DNA of 64,000 bases from Combretum micranthum (GCA_024138025.1 JAMXBD010000367.1:868001-932000); one strand, 5' to 3'; shown: positions 51,101 to 63,290, counted from the first letter of the stretch. The notes: a model not told the origin generated them from the sequence alone. A program made the numbers and translations.

Positions 51101-51542
51101 TGTGGGAGATTACACTCACTAAGCTAGTTAGCTTACGTCCCTACAGTCCATTCCTTTTACAGCTTTCCCATTTGTAGCTTAGGTGATGTGACCCGGCTGA
51201 ACAGGTACAGAAGCTAGGAGTTTCCCCTAGAAGTTGGAATTTATGTTTTAGACTTCCATAGGAAACTTCTAAGACTTGAATGACTGTATAAGACCGTTAA
51301 TTATTTTTTTGCGGGGGAATGCCCCTTAGATTTTGTAATATTTATGTATGTTTCATGAATTATATCCTACTGCTAATGCATGCCAAATTAAGCTTTTATC
51401 TCCATTCGGACTTGTACTCTATTGTGTGTAAAGGTACGCCTTACATCTATATAAGGTTCTCGAAAGACTAAGGCGATAATTCGGGAATCTTATATGGTAT
51501 GTGGCGGACTGTTACGTTTAGGGTACCCTATGGGGCGTGACA
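48102..51542 (+). repeat. LTR_B, second copy (3' LTR)
   Basis: 3441 bp, TGTAAACCCC to GGGGCGTGACA. Preceded by AAGGTGGGTAGG, the likely polypurine tract. Carries the exon-like segment 50427-50496 and paired hairpins 50975-51024. Confidence 0.93.
50793..50938 (+). repeat. 38-bp minisatellite, four copies
   Basis: Homologous to 40468-40657 but with one unit fewer; copies start at 50793, 50831, 50869 and 50907. Confidence 0.93.
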
Positions 51543-52019
51543 GTACACATAGCAATATTTATGCCGCCCAAACAAACCAAGGCGGACAATCGATTCCCTT
51601 CCCCATAATACACACGTACACCCTTAGATTTTTTGTGGCATTGAGTTTCCACAGTGATCTACGACCCCATGATAAACGAAGCCAACACCCCCTCAGTCTT
51701 CACCCACATGAACCGACACTTCAACCCTAACCCAAGCAGTAAAATTGCGCATCAACGCTTCAGGATAACTATCTTCGTCTTCCATAGGTAAGTGCGATTG
51801 ATCCATGAATGAAGAGATTTCATCATTATTGTACGTGTAGTTCATGTAATTTCAAGTAGGGCATTCGACCTTTATGCAACGCATAATCAATTTATGTATG
51901 ACTCGAGACATTTGTTGCGGACTTTAGTTAGAGCGACTAATTTGATGAACTTTGTGATGTTATGCTCATGTTAATTAATTGTTGCTATTATGAATGGTGT
52001 TTTTATGCTCATATGCTTG
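51543..52019 (+). other. Likely upstream/5' region of the FAR1-like gene
   Basis: Higher GC than its surroundings for ~240 bases, then a consensus splice donor (ATAG|GTAAGT at 51788). It could be the 5' exon and first intron of the FAR1-like pseudogene that follows. No protein is recognised. Confidence 0.35.
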
Positions 52020-52499
52020 ATGGACATATGTAGACAGGACCACCAGAAAACGAAGGATGGTGCTATGACGATGCAGAAGCGGGTCTACAATAGAGCTAGA
52101 ACTTCTAGTAGTAGCCTTAAAGTATAAAGTAAGTGAAAAACGTATAGAAGTTCCATTACAAGATTTGATTGTTGCGCAACATTTAAGGTACTCAACGAAG
52201 GTAAATGAAAATGGAAAGTGAAAGCCATAGTAACCGAGCACACACATATGAGCTGGTTTCAACCAATCATTCATTTTTACTGAAAGGTAATCAAACAATA
52301 ATGCCTCCAAAATGTGCATGCATCAACATATGGCATGAGATTAGTATAAAGCCTAGTCAATTATGGATCACTTGTTTAATATGTCGGGTGGGTTTGGTAA
52401 TGTTGGATTTACACAAAAGGATTTATAGAACTACATAATGCAGAAACAAGAAGAAAATGCTAGGGAAAGTGATGTTGCATCTATGGTTGCATATATGAC
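52020..52499 (+). pseudogene. FAR1/MULE-type gene, N-terminal part
   Basis: In shifting frames it reads ITRFDCCATFKVLNEG, then KWKVKAIVTEH, ELVSTNHSFLLKGNQ, NMSGGFGNVGFTQKDL, a stop, and NYIMQKQEENARESDVASM. This is the FAR1 DNA-binding region (WRKY-GCM1-like zinc finger) and the linker of FHY3/FAR1 and related MULE transposases. The frame continues directly into 56659 across the solo LTR. Frameshifts near 52190 and 52340 and the stop at about 52426 make it a pseudogene. It may be a decayed MULE or a dead FAR1-related sequence; terminal inverted repeats were not found. Confidence 0.8.
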
Positions 52500-55400
52500 T
52501 ATGAACCACCGAATTTTTCAAGAATGGTTTTGGAATACCGAATCGAAACCCTAAAGACTGATCCAAGTTGAAACCAAACCTTAAACAATTTCGATCACAG
52601 GATTTCATAAGAGAATCTTCAAAAACAAAAAATAGAAAATTCAATAATCGTTTATATTCAAAAATTCGAGCATGAGAAGGTCCATCTATCCGATCCCTAA
52701 TGTAAACTCTCAATTTATTGGATAGAATTGGATTAAACATTAACCCTAGTCAAACCGGAGTTTCAAAAGTCAACAAAGATTAAGACAATCTCATAGTTTC
52801 AACTCCGACAAACCCGCGCTCTCAAACGCTAGAAAACGGGTTTGAGTTAATGGCTTATAATAGTTCGTAATGATATAGGGAAGTATAAAAATATCAGATT
52901 TGCCTATTTCTAGTGTCTTTTGGATCCAAATGGGATTGGTTTTCGAAAACTGTACCCGGGAACACCAGATGGTAAAAATATTTCGATAACACCAAAAGAC
53001 TTGTAATTATACAAGGATTTCAAAAATATCAATTTCACAATTTTTCGATAACTAAAAATATTAGATATAACTCGTTTACACGTATTTTTATTACTACTGG
53101 TATTTTATTTGTCTAGTCTACTATTCATAGTACATTTCTACTATTTATTACTATTTCATTATCTCTATTTTTTCTTGTGACCAACACATCTACTCTTATA
53201 CTTTTATATTTCTAACACAACTTTATTCACATCATTCGTTACCCATTACTTCTTTTCATTACAATAATAGAAAAAATAATCAAAACACTCTCTCTCCTCC
53301 CCCATGATGCCGTCGGCCCTCCCTCTCTCTTTTCTCAATATATTTCTTTTTCAATTTATTTTATTACGTCTAATTTTGACTCAAAAATTCTATAAATACC
53401 CCCTTCCCTCCTTCATTCTTTCACATCTTCATTTTACATAACAAAACTCTATCAAAATCTCCTCTCAAATCCTCTCTCCAACAATCCCCTCTTAAAACAT
53501 TTTCTACCATTTACTACTCTTCAAGAAGAATAATAAAGACACTACCCATTCATCTTTTTCAAATCTCCATTAAACCTTAAGTAAAATCCTACCTATATCT
53601 CTTTACATGTCATGCAATTTAGCATGACCATGGTGTGTGTTTCCTAAACAAATAATTATTATGGAAGCAACACTATATTCATGTTTTGTTCTTATTCATG
53701 AACAAATCTTATTTTACTATTATGTTGTTTTATTGTTATTGTTATGTTATTATGTTATTGTTATTATCTTAATCTAACTCCTATATGTTAGTAAATATAT
53801 TTATGTATATATTTCTTAGAGCATATGAGCTCACTAACATAACATTTATTTATTTATTCATTCATTCATGCCCTGCAATTTATTTATTTACTTGTTTCAA
53901 GCAATTTATTAAGACTAGTCTTTCTAGTCTTAGACTTGTCCTTATCAAGTCAAAACGATTTTCTCTCTTTTCTTTTCTTTTCTTTTCTTTTTGGGACTAG
54001 TCTATTCTTAGTCCTGGGTTACCTTGATGAAGCTAAGGCTTTCAATACATGATTGGGATACCTTGATGAAGCTAAGGTTCCTAATGCTTGACCATATTAT
54101 TACGTTTATTTGCTTATGAGTATTTCTTTCTTTCTTATTATATATTATTCTTACTTTTTTATTGCTACATAATCATATTCATGCATGATTAGAATGTTGT
54201 TGTCTTAAATAAAAATAAAAATGGGTTCTTTCTTAAACAAGAAAAAGTGAACTAGTTTTCTCAACAAAGGATTTTTCAATAAGAAGTCTAAGTATTGATT
54301 TTAATAAATTCTTTTCAAAAGCTTAGATAAGTTGATCATAAGTTTTAAAGTATTAGTGCTGATGATTTCTTCAAATGAAAGGAACTCATTTCTTGTATAA
54401 ATCAAAACTAAATACTTCATAAAGATAGAATTTTTAGCATTGAACTTAAGATTTTAACTCAACCATATCTTTTATAAAACTTAGATAGGTTTACGATAAA
54501 TTTCGAAAATCACATACTAAGAAAGTTTCTTCAAAACTTAATTTTTATATTGTTACTTTCTTTTCAAAATTAAGATTAAATTTTTGCTAAGTTCTAATAC
54601 TAATAATTCTTTATTAGGAAAGCTTTTCTTATAAACTTATCTAAAAGAATTATTCCATCACTTGATAAATATTAAGAATAAAACAAGTTTTTCAAATCAA
54701 GGCAAAATCAACTCACTATTTTAGAAACCAACTTAGAAAAATAAAATTTGCCAAGAAAGTAAAGTTTTAAAGGTAAACTTATTTTCTAAAGAAGAAAAAG
54801 GATATAAAAATGAGAGGAAAACATACATCTAACGCAACTCCAAATATTTAACCATACTAATAACTTAAGAAAAATTTTGAAAAGCCTATTTTTCAATCAA
54901 TAGAAATAAAGTTGGTAGATAACTTAAAGAACCAAATTTTTAGGAATTAATTTACTTTTGAAAAGATAAGAAATGGAATTATAATAAGAAAAACACTCAC
55001 TTATAACAACTCATGAATTTTTAAGTTTCCTTATAAGCAATTTAAAAAGGAAAAATTTTCAAAGTTTCATCTTTTAAAACTCTTAAAGACAAAATTGTTT
55101 ATGAAATATCAATGTTGAGACAACACTACAAAAATCATGCATACGATATGGGTATAAACATATGTTCAAAGGATTTTTCAACTATATAACTATCCATATA
55201 TTTTGCTTAAAGATTTTTTAGTAAAGAGAAGTTTGGAAAATCATATATTGAGGACTATGAAATTAGTAACTATTCTGTACAGTAGTAATTTGCAACCCAA
55301 ATGGCTTTTTATGAAAAAAATAACCTTAGAAATGGATAGATCTTTTCGAATAGGTAGAAAACAGCATATTATATGTGAAATTCCGAGTTAAAATGAGCTA

Positions 55401-56653
55401 GTTATGGCCGTTTCAAGTTGGAATTTTCTCTTATCCGAATTTTGACGCAAATGCTAGAATAGAATTAGAAAGTTCAAAAAGAGATTCCACAAAATACTCA
55501 TTTCGGCTATTTCTTTCGTTTAAGTAACGAAATTTGGGAGGATCCATATTCGAAGGACCATCACGAGTGAAGAGTTTTTAGCAAGGATGGCCGAGTGAGT
55601 TTATTTCCTACCTTTTACGTACTTGTTTGTCCTTGTAGCTAGAGGCATTAGAAGTAGGAAAAGATAAAAATGAATTTTGTATGATAACATTGATTGAAAG
55701 AATACTAAGTATATCGGGATATGAATTGTTGTTAAATGAAATTGTGTTTTATTATTACCATGCCAAAATGTCTGTAATTCTATGATCGCTTTAAAGTACT
55801 TAATTTCATAGTTCAAGTTATATATATTAATTAATTCATGCATATCATGTAGTTACTTTCATTTCATTAGCTACTATACTCGATGGGACAAGAGTATAGT
55901 AGTAGGGTTTACAGGAGCCATAAGTTTACAAGATGGGCGAATATGAGCCAGAAAGAGCGATTTCAGGATGGGCGAGGAGCCAGAAATAAACTACATAAGT
56001 TGGATTTCAAAGATGGGTTTTAAAGAGCCTGAAACACCTAACCACTGAATGGAGGGGTAAATCCATTCAAAACATATGATTTCCGGTAGATCATATGTAT
56101 TACTTGTTCACTTGCTTGATGCATTCATATGCTTGTTTAATAACTTGTTTGAAATTATTGATACGAGTACATTGATTCAGGAATATTCTCACTAAGCTAG
56201 TTATGCTTATACTTTGATAAACTTTTTTTTTTATAACAGGACCAATTTCTCTTATGCCCGAGGATGTCGTATACTCGAGTGGGATTATGTTTTGGGGAGC
56301 TTTTAGAAATCCTTTGAAGATCTTAGGCTAAATATCCTTTAATATCTTTTGGTTTTAGTATTGTTTCCTTGGGTAAAAGACTAAGTTGATAATGATTTTT
56401 TGAAGATTTATAGGGGGAAAGCCCTTAAGAAGTAAGGTATATTCTTATAATGTTAAAATTAGATGGTTGTCTAGATTTCTTATATGCTGTATTTACTATC
56501 TCGAACTACACATCCCACCAGTGTCTCTTATTGTTGTGATAGACACCTTACATATGGTGTTGAAGCTTTCGCATGACTTCGGAAAGTCATTCTTAAGTTT
56601 TAATACCGTACGTGGTGGATTGCCACGTCTAGGGTGCCCTTTGGGGCGTGACA
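52500..56653 (+). mobile_element. Solo LTR_C (family A) in the FAR1-like gene
   Basis: 4154 bp. The flanking 5-mers ATGAC (52495-52499 and 56654-56658) are identical. It starts TATGAACCACC (TG mutated to TA) and ends GGGGCGTGACA. It has TATAAATA at 53391-53398, the three-hairpin cluster at 53913-54014, the leader block at about 55333-55432, the exon-like segment 55525-55594 with GTGAGT, and paired hairpins 56048-56098. No internal domain is present, so it arose by LTR-LTR recombination. Confidence 0.9.
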
Positions 56654-57452
56654 ATGACGGCCAGAAGTGAGGTCAATCTAGTGTTTTTCTACTAGACGTA
56701 TTTGGACAATGGGCAGTTGTCTAGACTAATGTGGGTGGATTCCAAAAGCAAAATAGACTATAAATACTTCAACAATGTAGTTGCATTTGACTCCACTTAT
56801 AAGACGAATGTTTAAAACATGCTATTTGTTGTTATCATAGGGACAACCACCATCACCAAACCTATATATTTGGATCTGCATTATTGAGCGAGGAGTCCAC
56901 CAATGCATATTGTTGGGTGCTAAGCAATCTTACAGAAGCGATGGATGGGAAACATCCAACATCTGTGGTCACTGACGGAACAAAAGCAATGCATGCTACA
57001 ATAGCACAAATTTGGTTACTTGTGGTACATCGATTATGTGCATGGCATCTACATAGGAATGTTAAAATGAATATTAACAAGCCCAAATTCGTCGAAGCGT
57101 TTAAGAAGTGTCTATACACACCAATGCCATTGCGGAGTTTAGGGAAATATGGGTAAATGCGGTTACTAAGCATGGGTTACATGGACATTCATGGATATAA
57201 GCAATGTGTGGAAATAAATATTCTTAGGCTAAGTCATACCTTCCTGGGCACTTCTGGGCAACTGTGCGAACAACATGATGGTGTGAATCCATATATGCAT
57301 AGGTGAAGAGGTTCTTGTAAAAGGGGTTTAAGCTATACGAATTTATAGATGGTTTCAATAGGGCAATTGATAGCCTTTAACATTAAAAGACACTTGCATA
57401 GTATGAGACAGACACACATAACCTGCAATGCATTGATCTTCGCGAGACTTGA
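56654..57452 (+). pseudogene. FAR1/MULE-type gene, transposase core
   Basis: After the ATGAC repeat the frame gives ARSEVNLVFFY, LMWVDSKSKIDYKYFNNVVA, FDSTYKTN (first Asp of the MULE catalytic triad), LSEESTNAYCWVLSNLTEAM, SVVTDGTKAM (second Asp) and HRLCAWHLHRNV. With further shifts and stops it continues with AEFREIWVNAVTKHGLHGHS and ESIYAYVKRFL. Stops occur inside (for example in the TYKTN-x-NML region), so it is dead. MULE transposases of this type gave rise to the light-signalling factors FHY3 and FAR1. Confidence 0.87.
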
Positions 57453-60400
57453 TGTAAGCCCTTAGATTTTTTGGTAATATAGTAAACTTTAAGAATCGAA
57501 AGTCAAATCGAAACCCTAAAGTTAACCTAGTTCTATGTTTAATCCAATGAATCTAGATCCGACAATCCCGTGTTCTTAAACTCTAACGACCAAAATTGAG
57601 ATAATTGTGGATAATGATTCATAATAATATAGGAAAGTTAAAATATTATATTCGAAATTTTCTAGTGTCTTTCGGATCCGAACGGGATCAGTTTTCAAAA
57701 ACCATGCCCCGGTACAGGGGATAGTGAAAATATTCCACAACACTATTGAACTCGTAAAAATATAAGGTTTTCAAAAATATCAATTTTAGAATTTTTCAGT
57801 AACTAAAAATATCATATATAGGCCGTTTACATATATTTTCTTTACGATCGGTATTTTAATTGTCTAGTCTACTATTCATAGTACTATTTATACTATTCAT
57901 TACTATTTCACCATTTCTACTTTTTCTTACACTCTACTCTTACATACTACCATATCTATATCTTACAATTTACCTTCCCCATATAACTTTAATCACATCA
58001 TACTTTACACATTATTTCTTTTTATTACAAAACAACAAGTAAATTAATTCCTCCCCTCTCCTACGAGCAAAACCAGTGCCTCCCCTTATCCTCTCCATCC
58101 CATTTTTATTTCATTTTCATTTAATTTTAATCACACTAATTTCCACTCCAAAACTGTATAAATACCTCATTCCTCCTTCATTCTTTCACACAACTCATTT
58201 CCTACTAAAACTCTACCAAAATTTCTCCACAAACACTCTCTCTCAAATTCTCTCTCAAGTTCTCTCTTTTCTCCATAAAACCATTTTCCACATATTACTA
58301 CAACCAATTCTTTTCCTCTTCAACAAATACATAACCTTAGGTAAAAATTCATTACATATACTCATCATATTTATATAACTTAGCATGAGCTTAGTGTATG
58401 TTTTCTAGACTCATGAGAGTTAAAGAAGCAATAATATGTTCATGTTTTGTTTTTGTTCATGTTCATATTTTCCATTATGTTATTATTATTATGTTGTTGT
58501 TGTTATTGTTATTATTATTTGCTCTAATCTAACTTCTATAAAGTATTATGAATATTATGTATATATATATATATATTTCTTTAGAGTATATAAGCTCACT
58601 TGTTATTTATTTATTTATATGCTTTGCAATTTATTTATTTATTTCATGCTATTATTAAGACTAGTCTTTCTAGTATTAGACTTGTCCTCATCAAGTCAAA
58701 ACAACTTTCTTTCTTTTTGGGATTAGTCTATTCTTAGTCCCGATACGATGATGAAGCTAAGGTTCCCAATACTTACTTTACTATTATGCTCTTATTACAT
58801 TTATTTTATCTTATTATGTTTATATTTCACATGAATACATATTCATGTTCATGCATGGGCATATTGATATTGTCTCAACAAAAATATAAAGAAAATAATT
58901 TTATGAACTCTTTTCAAATAAATTTTGGTTACTTAAAGAAAGGATTTTCATTAAAAGCTAAGAGTTTTACCTTCACAAACCTTTCCCAAATATTTAAGTA
59001 AACTCATAACAAGTCTTAACAAACAATGGTATATTAGAGTTTCATCAAAGAAAACATAAAGAAGACTTTTTGCATACTCTCTTTTCAAACCAACGTAAAG
59101 AAAGTTTCTTTAAAACTAATTATTCATTTAACAAAAGTTTTTGAACTCATTTGTAAAGTTTTCTGAAGGTTTAAATAAGTTTTACAAAAATCAACAAAGA
59201 ATAAATCTTTTTAAAGATGAATCTTACTTAGGGAATAAAATTAGAAGAACATTATTATTTTAAAATGGAACAAACTTTAGGAAAAACTAAGAACAAGTGA
59301 ACTTTAAAAAAGTTTATCACTATCAAGAAAACATTTAGAAACTACATTTTTTAACTCTTAAAAATGAAGTGTAGGAATGAAATTATTTTGGAAAATATGA
59401 ATTTTTTTCAAAAGATAGAAAGTTAAAAAGAGGAAAATATTTACTTATAATAAATCCAAGAATTTTTCAACAAAGCTAAAATAAAAAATTTTTCAAAATA
59501 TTACTTTTCCAACTTTTAGAACACCTTGTTTTACAAAAATCATTGTTGGGATAACTTCACTAAATTCATGCTTATGATATGAGTTAATATATATGTGTTC
59601 AAAGAATTTTTCAACTATAATAATATCTATATTTTGATACAAAGATTTTTGATGAAAAAATGTTTGAAAAGTTGAGTTTTGAAATATGGAATTTTCGTAT
59701 CAATTCTGTACATCACTATTTTGAGACCCTAAATGGATTCTTTTGATGAAAATAACCTTAGAAATAGATAATCTTTTTGAGTAGGTAAATCTATATAATA
59801 TGCGAAATTCCGAGTTAAAATGAGCAAATTCTGGCCATTTTAAGTTGGAATTTCTATTCATGCGAATTTTGACGAATTCAATAAGATAGAATTAGAGAAT
59901 TTGAGTAAATCTTGGATGAAATACTCATTTCGGTATTTCTTTTGTTTAGGTGTCGAGAACCAAGATCTTATCTTCCTCGAGGATTACTTCAACTCATAGA
60001 AGATCGTTATAGACGAGTGAGTTTCCTTTACGTTTATGTATTCACGCATGTCCTTATAGAATAGAGCATTAGATATTAGGAAAAGATAAAATTGATATGC
60101 ATGTGGGATATCATGGGAATTATATATGTGAATTGTTCTGTGCGATCAATGAATGATAAGTATATTGAAACCCGATCTATGATTGGTATAATTGTTTCTA
60201 TGTATGTATTGCTATGTGTGCAATTATTGCTTGATGACTTTAATTGAATTAATGTCGGATTGAAAATTTTCTTAAACTAAATTGCTCATGCATATCACTT
60301 AGAATATCATTTCCAATTTTTACTACTACTCCTCAGCGTGGAACCGAAAAGGTAACCTGCCTAACTACATCTTGAGGATTTAGGACATTCGGAGAATACG

Positions 60401-61130
60401 GCCTTAAGTTGTAGCCAAGCCGGATCGATCACTTTGGTTAAGGAAAGCCCAAGGACTAGTAGTATAGTTCGTTGGAACCCCAAGACTCGTGCAAAATTAT
60501 CAAGGAGGTCGTTTGGGACCTAGTTGAAATCATTCCCTAACCACCAATGAAGGGGTAAATCCATCATACATAAGAAACCGGATAGTCGTATGTATTGTTT
60601 GATCATATGGTTGTTGCATTTCATATGCTTGTTTAATGAACTTGGTTAAATGCTTACTATGAGTACTTTTGCGTAAGGAATATCTGACTAAGCCAGTTAT
60701 GCTTATACCTCAATAGACTTTTGATATTGTGGGATCGTTATTTTGCACCCAAGACCATCTTGATCATTCGAGTAGAATCTTTATTTTGGGAAGCTTTTGG
60801 AGGAACTCTGTTTTGAAGTTTTAGACTAGATTTCGTTTAAAATCTTCTAGCTTTAGTTAATCTTCATACTAAGACTATGTTGCTATGGAAATTATTAGGG
60901 AAATGCCCCTTAGAAGTTGTAAGATTTCATATTTCAATGAAATATATTAAGTGTTATTTTGCATGTTCCACTGCCAAATCTTAAAATTCATTACTCAACC
61001 GGTCTCCTTTGATGTGAATGTATGCCTTATACCAATATGGAAGTTTTCGAGTGATTGAGGTAGTCATCCCTAAGTTTTAATATTGTGTACATTGGGGTGT
61101 CACGTTTAGGATACCCGTTGGGACGTGACA
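57453..61130 (+). mobile_element. Solo LTR_D (family A) in the FAR1-like gene
   Basis: 3678 bp, TGTAAGCCCTTAG to GGACGTGACA. Flanks CTTGA (57448-57452) and CTCGA (61131-61135) match at four of five. TATAAATA is at 58157-58164, the hairpin cluster at 58659-58741, the leader block at about 59755-59856, the exon-like segment 59950-60016 and paired hairpins 60547-60595. It is more decayed than LTR_B, consistent with an old insertion. Confidence 0.88.
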
Positions 61131-61930
61131 CTCGAGGCTCATGAACCAAAGTTGCTGGCTTCCACTAATATTCATTACAGCAATATGGGGATGGTCGAAC
61201 ATAAGGCACCCTAATGAATTGCTCTTACCTAGAATTTAAGACTAATGGTTTGCCATACTGTCATGCGATTCATGTTTCGTAGCTTGAGAAGCTAGTGGAA
61301 ATTCCTTTCAATCTCATAATGACAAGATAGATGAAGAGAGCAAGGGAGCTACATCGACAGTAGGGCCCTTCAAGTGATACATATGCCTACAAGTTTGATT
61401 GAAAAGCACAATATGAATCCTTAATAAATGCTTGCAATAGGATGTGCTACTAAGCAGGTCAGACATCGAAAGGATACAATAAGGTATCAGATGAGGTAGC
61501 ACATCTGATAGTGAGAGTCAGTAGGATGACTATGGAGGATGTTAGGCTAATTTAGATAACGTTGCACTCCCAAAGTCAATTAAGGACCCACTTTGGCCAC
61601 TTAGACAAGGGACCACACTGAACAGCCATAAAACCATAAACTCTCCATCGGAGTGCAACAAATGTTGTAGTACTAATCATACTCGTAGGACCTACCCTAA
61701 CATATGTAGAGATCATGCATTCACAACTTCAACCATGGACCCAGACATAACAGATCACGACAATGAGAATATTAGATTAGCAGAGGACTTCTTATTCGTA
61801 AAGGAAGGAGCACATCAATGGTCAACTAATGCTATGGCAGGGGTCTTCCAGCATACCATCCACATGCATATGGTGTGCACCCGAGTGATGACTCCATTTA
61901 CAACTGGTAAACACATCTCATAGTGTAGAA
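61131..61930 (+). pseudogene. FAR1/MULE-type gene, C-terminal part
   Basis: Readable pieces are EFKTNGLPYCHAIHV (SWIM-type zinc finger, C..H.H spacing kept), KLVEIPFNLIMTR and MKRAREGATSTVGPFK. Then, near 61640, CNKCCSTNHTRRTYP resembles a terminal CCHC knuckle. Many stops. The order SWIM then knuckle is normal for MULE/FAR1 proteins. A final frame (61735-61923) may be the gene's 3' end or chance. Confidence 0.8.
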
Positions 61931-62227
61931 TATATGTCATCAAAGTAAAACGTGTTTTCTATGAACATATCTTGAGCATATGGCTAGCTCACAAGAGCAT
62001 GTGTGATTGATTGACTTCTCTGTTCATAAAAGCGGAGCTTCGTATGGAAATCATTGAGTCCTTTTGAGTTGCTTACATCAATATGTCAGACTACATCCTT
62101 TTGTTGGATGCCTTCTCATAAAAACGTAGTATAATTAGCCGTCATGTATTTTGATATTGTAAACAAATAGAATAGGCATATTATGTTATAAAACATCTGT
62201 TTCTTTCGCGACTCCGTTGAGCGTTGT
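61931..62227. other. No gene seen
   Basis: 3' flank of the FAR1-like pseudogene; nothing recognised. Confidence 0.4.
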
Positions 62228-62627
62228 AATCACTTTAATTTTACATGACCAGATTATAAAAGTTACTAAAAATAAAATCTAAGATTATAAAGAACTATAA
62301 TAAAAAGTCACAGAAATCACTCCCAATTTTTGCTAATTAAAATTATTAAAGTATAAATAAATAATGATCGATGATAAATCGATCGTTACTGTAAAATTTA
62401 GAATTAGTTTCCTTAAGTTCAATACTTAGAAAAATAAGATTATAACAATAATACAATGATTATTAAGTTATCTTTAATATTATAAGACCATAAAATAGCA
62501 TTATAAAATTTACTATTACTAATAGTTAGGATAAATAATTCCTAAATAGAGAAAGATAATATTCTATAACAATAATCGATAATTCAACAAATAATTATAT
62601 TTGACCTTACATTTCAATTATAATAAA

Positions 62628-62850
62628 AGACGATTAATTTCTAGAACCTATTGGTTATAAAAAGATAGTTTAAAGATAAACCAATAGAATTATAAAATAC
62701 GCAAAGAGAACAAAAACTGATAAATACTAAAGAATCTGAACCTTAATTAGATATTTGAATTATACCAATATTTTAGTTAGAAAATTTAGAGATTATAGAG
62801 GATGAAATTTTAATTTAACTATAATAAAACCGAGAATCTATATAACTAGT
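62628..62850. repeat. Direct repeat, copy 1 (partner 63066-63290)
   Basis: Shared landmarks in order with the second copy: tagaacctattg(g/a)ttataaaa, aacaaaaac, agatatttgaatt/aaatatttggatcg, tttagttagaaaattta/ttctagttaggaaatta. Imperfect, about 440 bp apart. Confidence 0.65.
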
Positions 62851-63065
62851 AAAATAAACAGAGTAACAAAAGTAAAATAGATACTAAACAAAGGATTAAA
62901 TAAAAACTCTTGAATAAACTTATGAGTAATAATAAACTCAATTATAACTTAAAAACCTTAAATAGAAAATTCTTTGACCCTAACTAATACCAAAGATAAG
63001 ATTTTGTGTCTTGAGCCAATAACTCGAGATATAATTAAAAGCAATCCTAAAATTCAAACCCAATA

Positions 63066-63290
63066 AAAGAAAACATCTTTGTAGAACCTATTGATTATAA
63101 AATGATAACTAAAAGATGAACATGTAGTATTATAAATACACAATAGAAACAAAAACAAGCCCATAACTAATAATCTAGACTTTAGAAAAATATTTGGATC
63201 GCACTATTTTTCTAGTTAGGAAATTATGAGGTTATAGGAACTAAAATCTTAATTTAGCTTACCAGACCCAAAAAATCTTAAACGTGTAAA
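63066..63290. repeat. Direct repeat, copy 2 (partner 62628-62850)
   Basis: See the partner. The spacing equals roughly two unit lengths, so an internal duplication of ~440 bp is likely. Confidence 0.65.

Larger units (their letters stand above)
28254..51542 (+). mobile_element. Composite of two Tekay/Del-like chromoviruses
   Basis: The order is LTR_A (28254-31623), gag-pol of family A up to 36681, the 3' part of integrase of family B to 37755, LTR_B (37756-41251), a full internal region of B, and LTR_B again (48102-51542). From 36682 to 41251 the sequence is nearly identical to 47027-51542, while upstream of 36682 the two internal regions are clearly different families. The outer flanks do not share a 5-bp duplication (ataaa versus gtaca). 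This fits ectopic recombination between a family A and a family B copy plus an LTR-sharing tandem of B. Confidence 0.85.

Noticed and set aside
28254..51542. One single LTR retrotransposon with three LTRs
   Set aside because: LTR_A and LTR_B differ in sequence and the outer 5-mers do not match, so recombination of two families explains it better.
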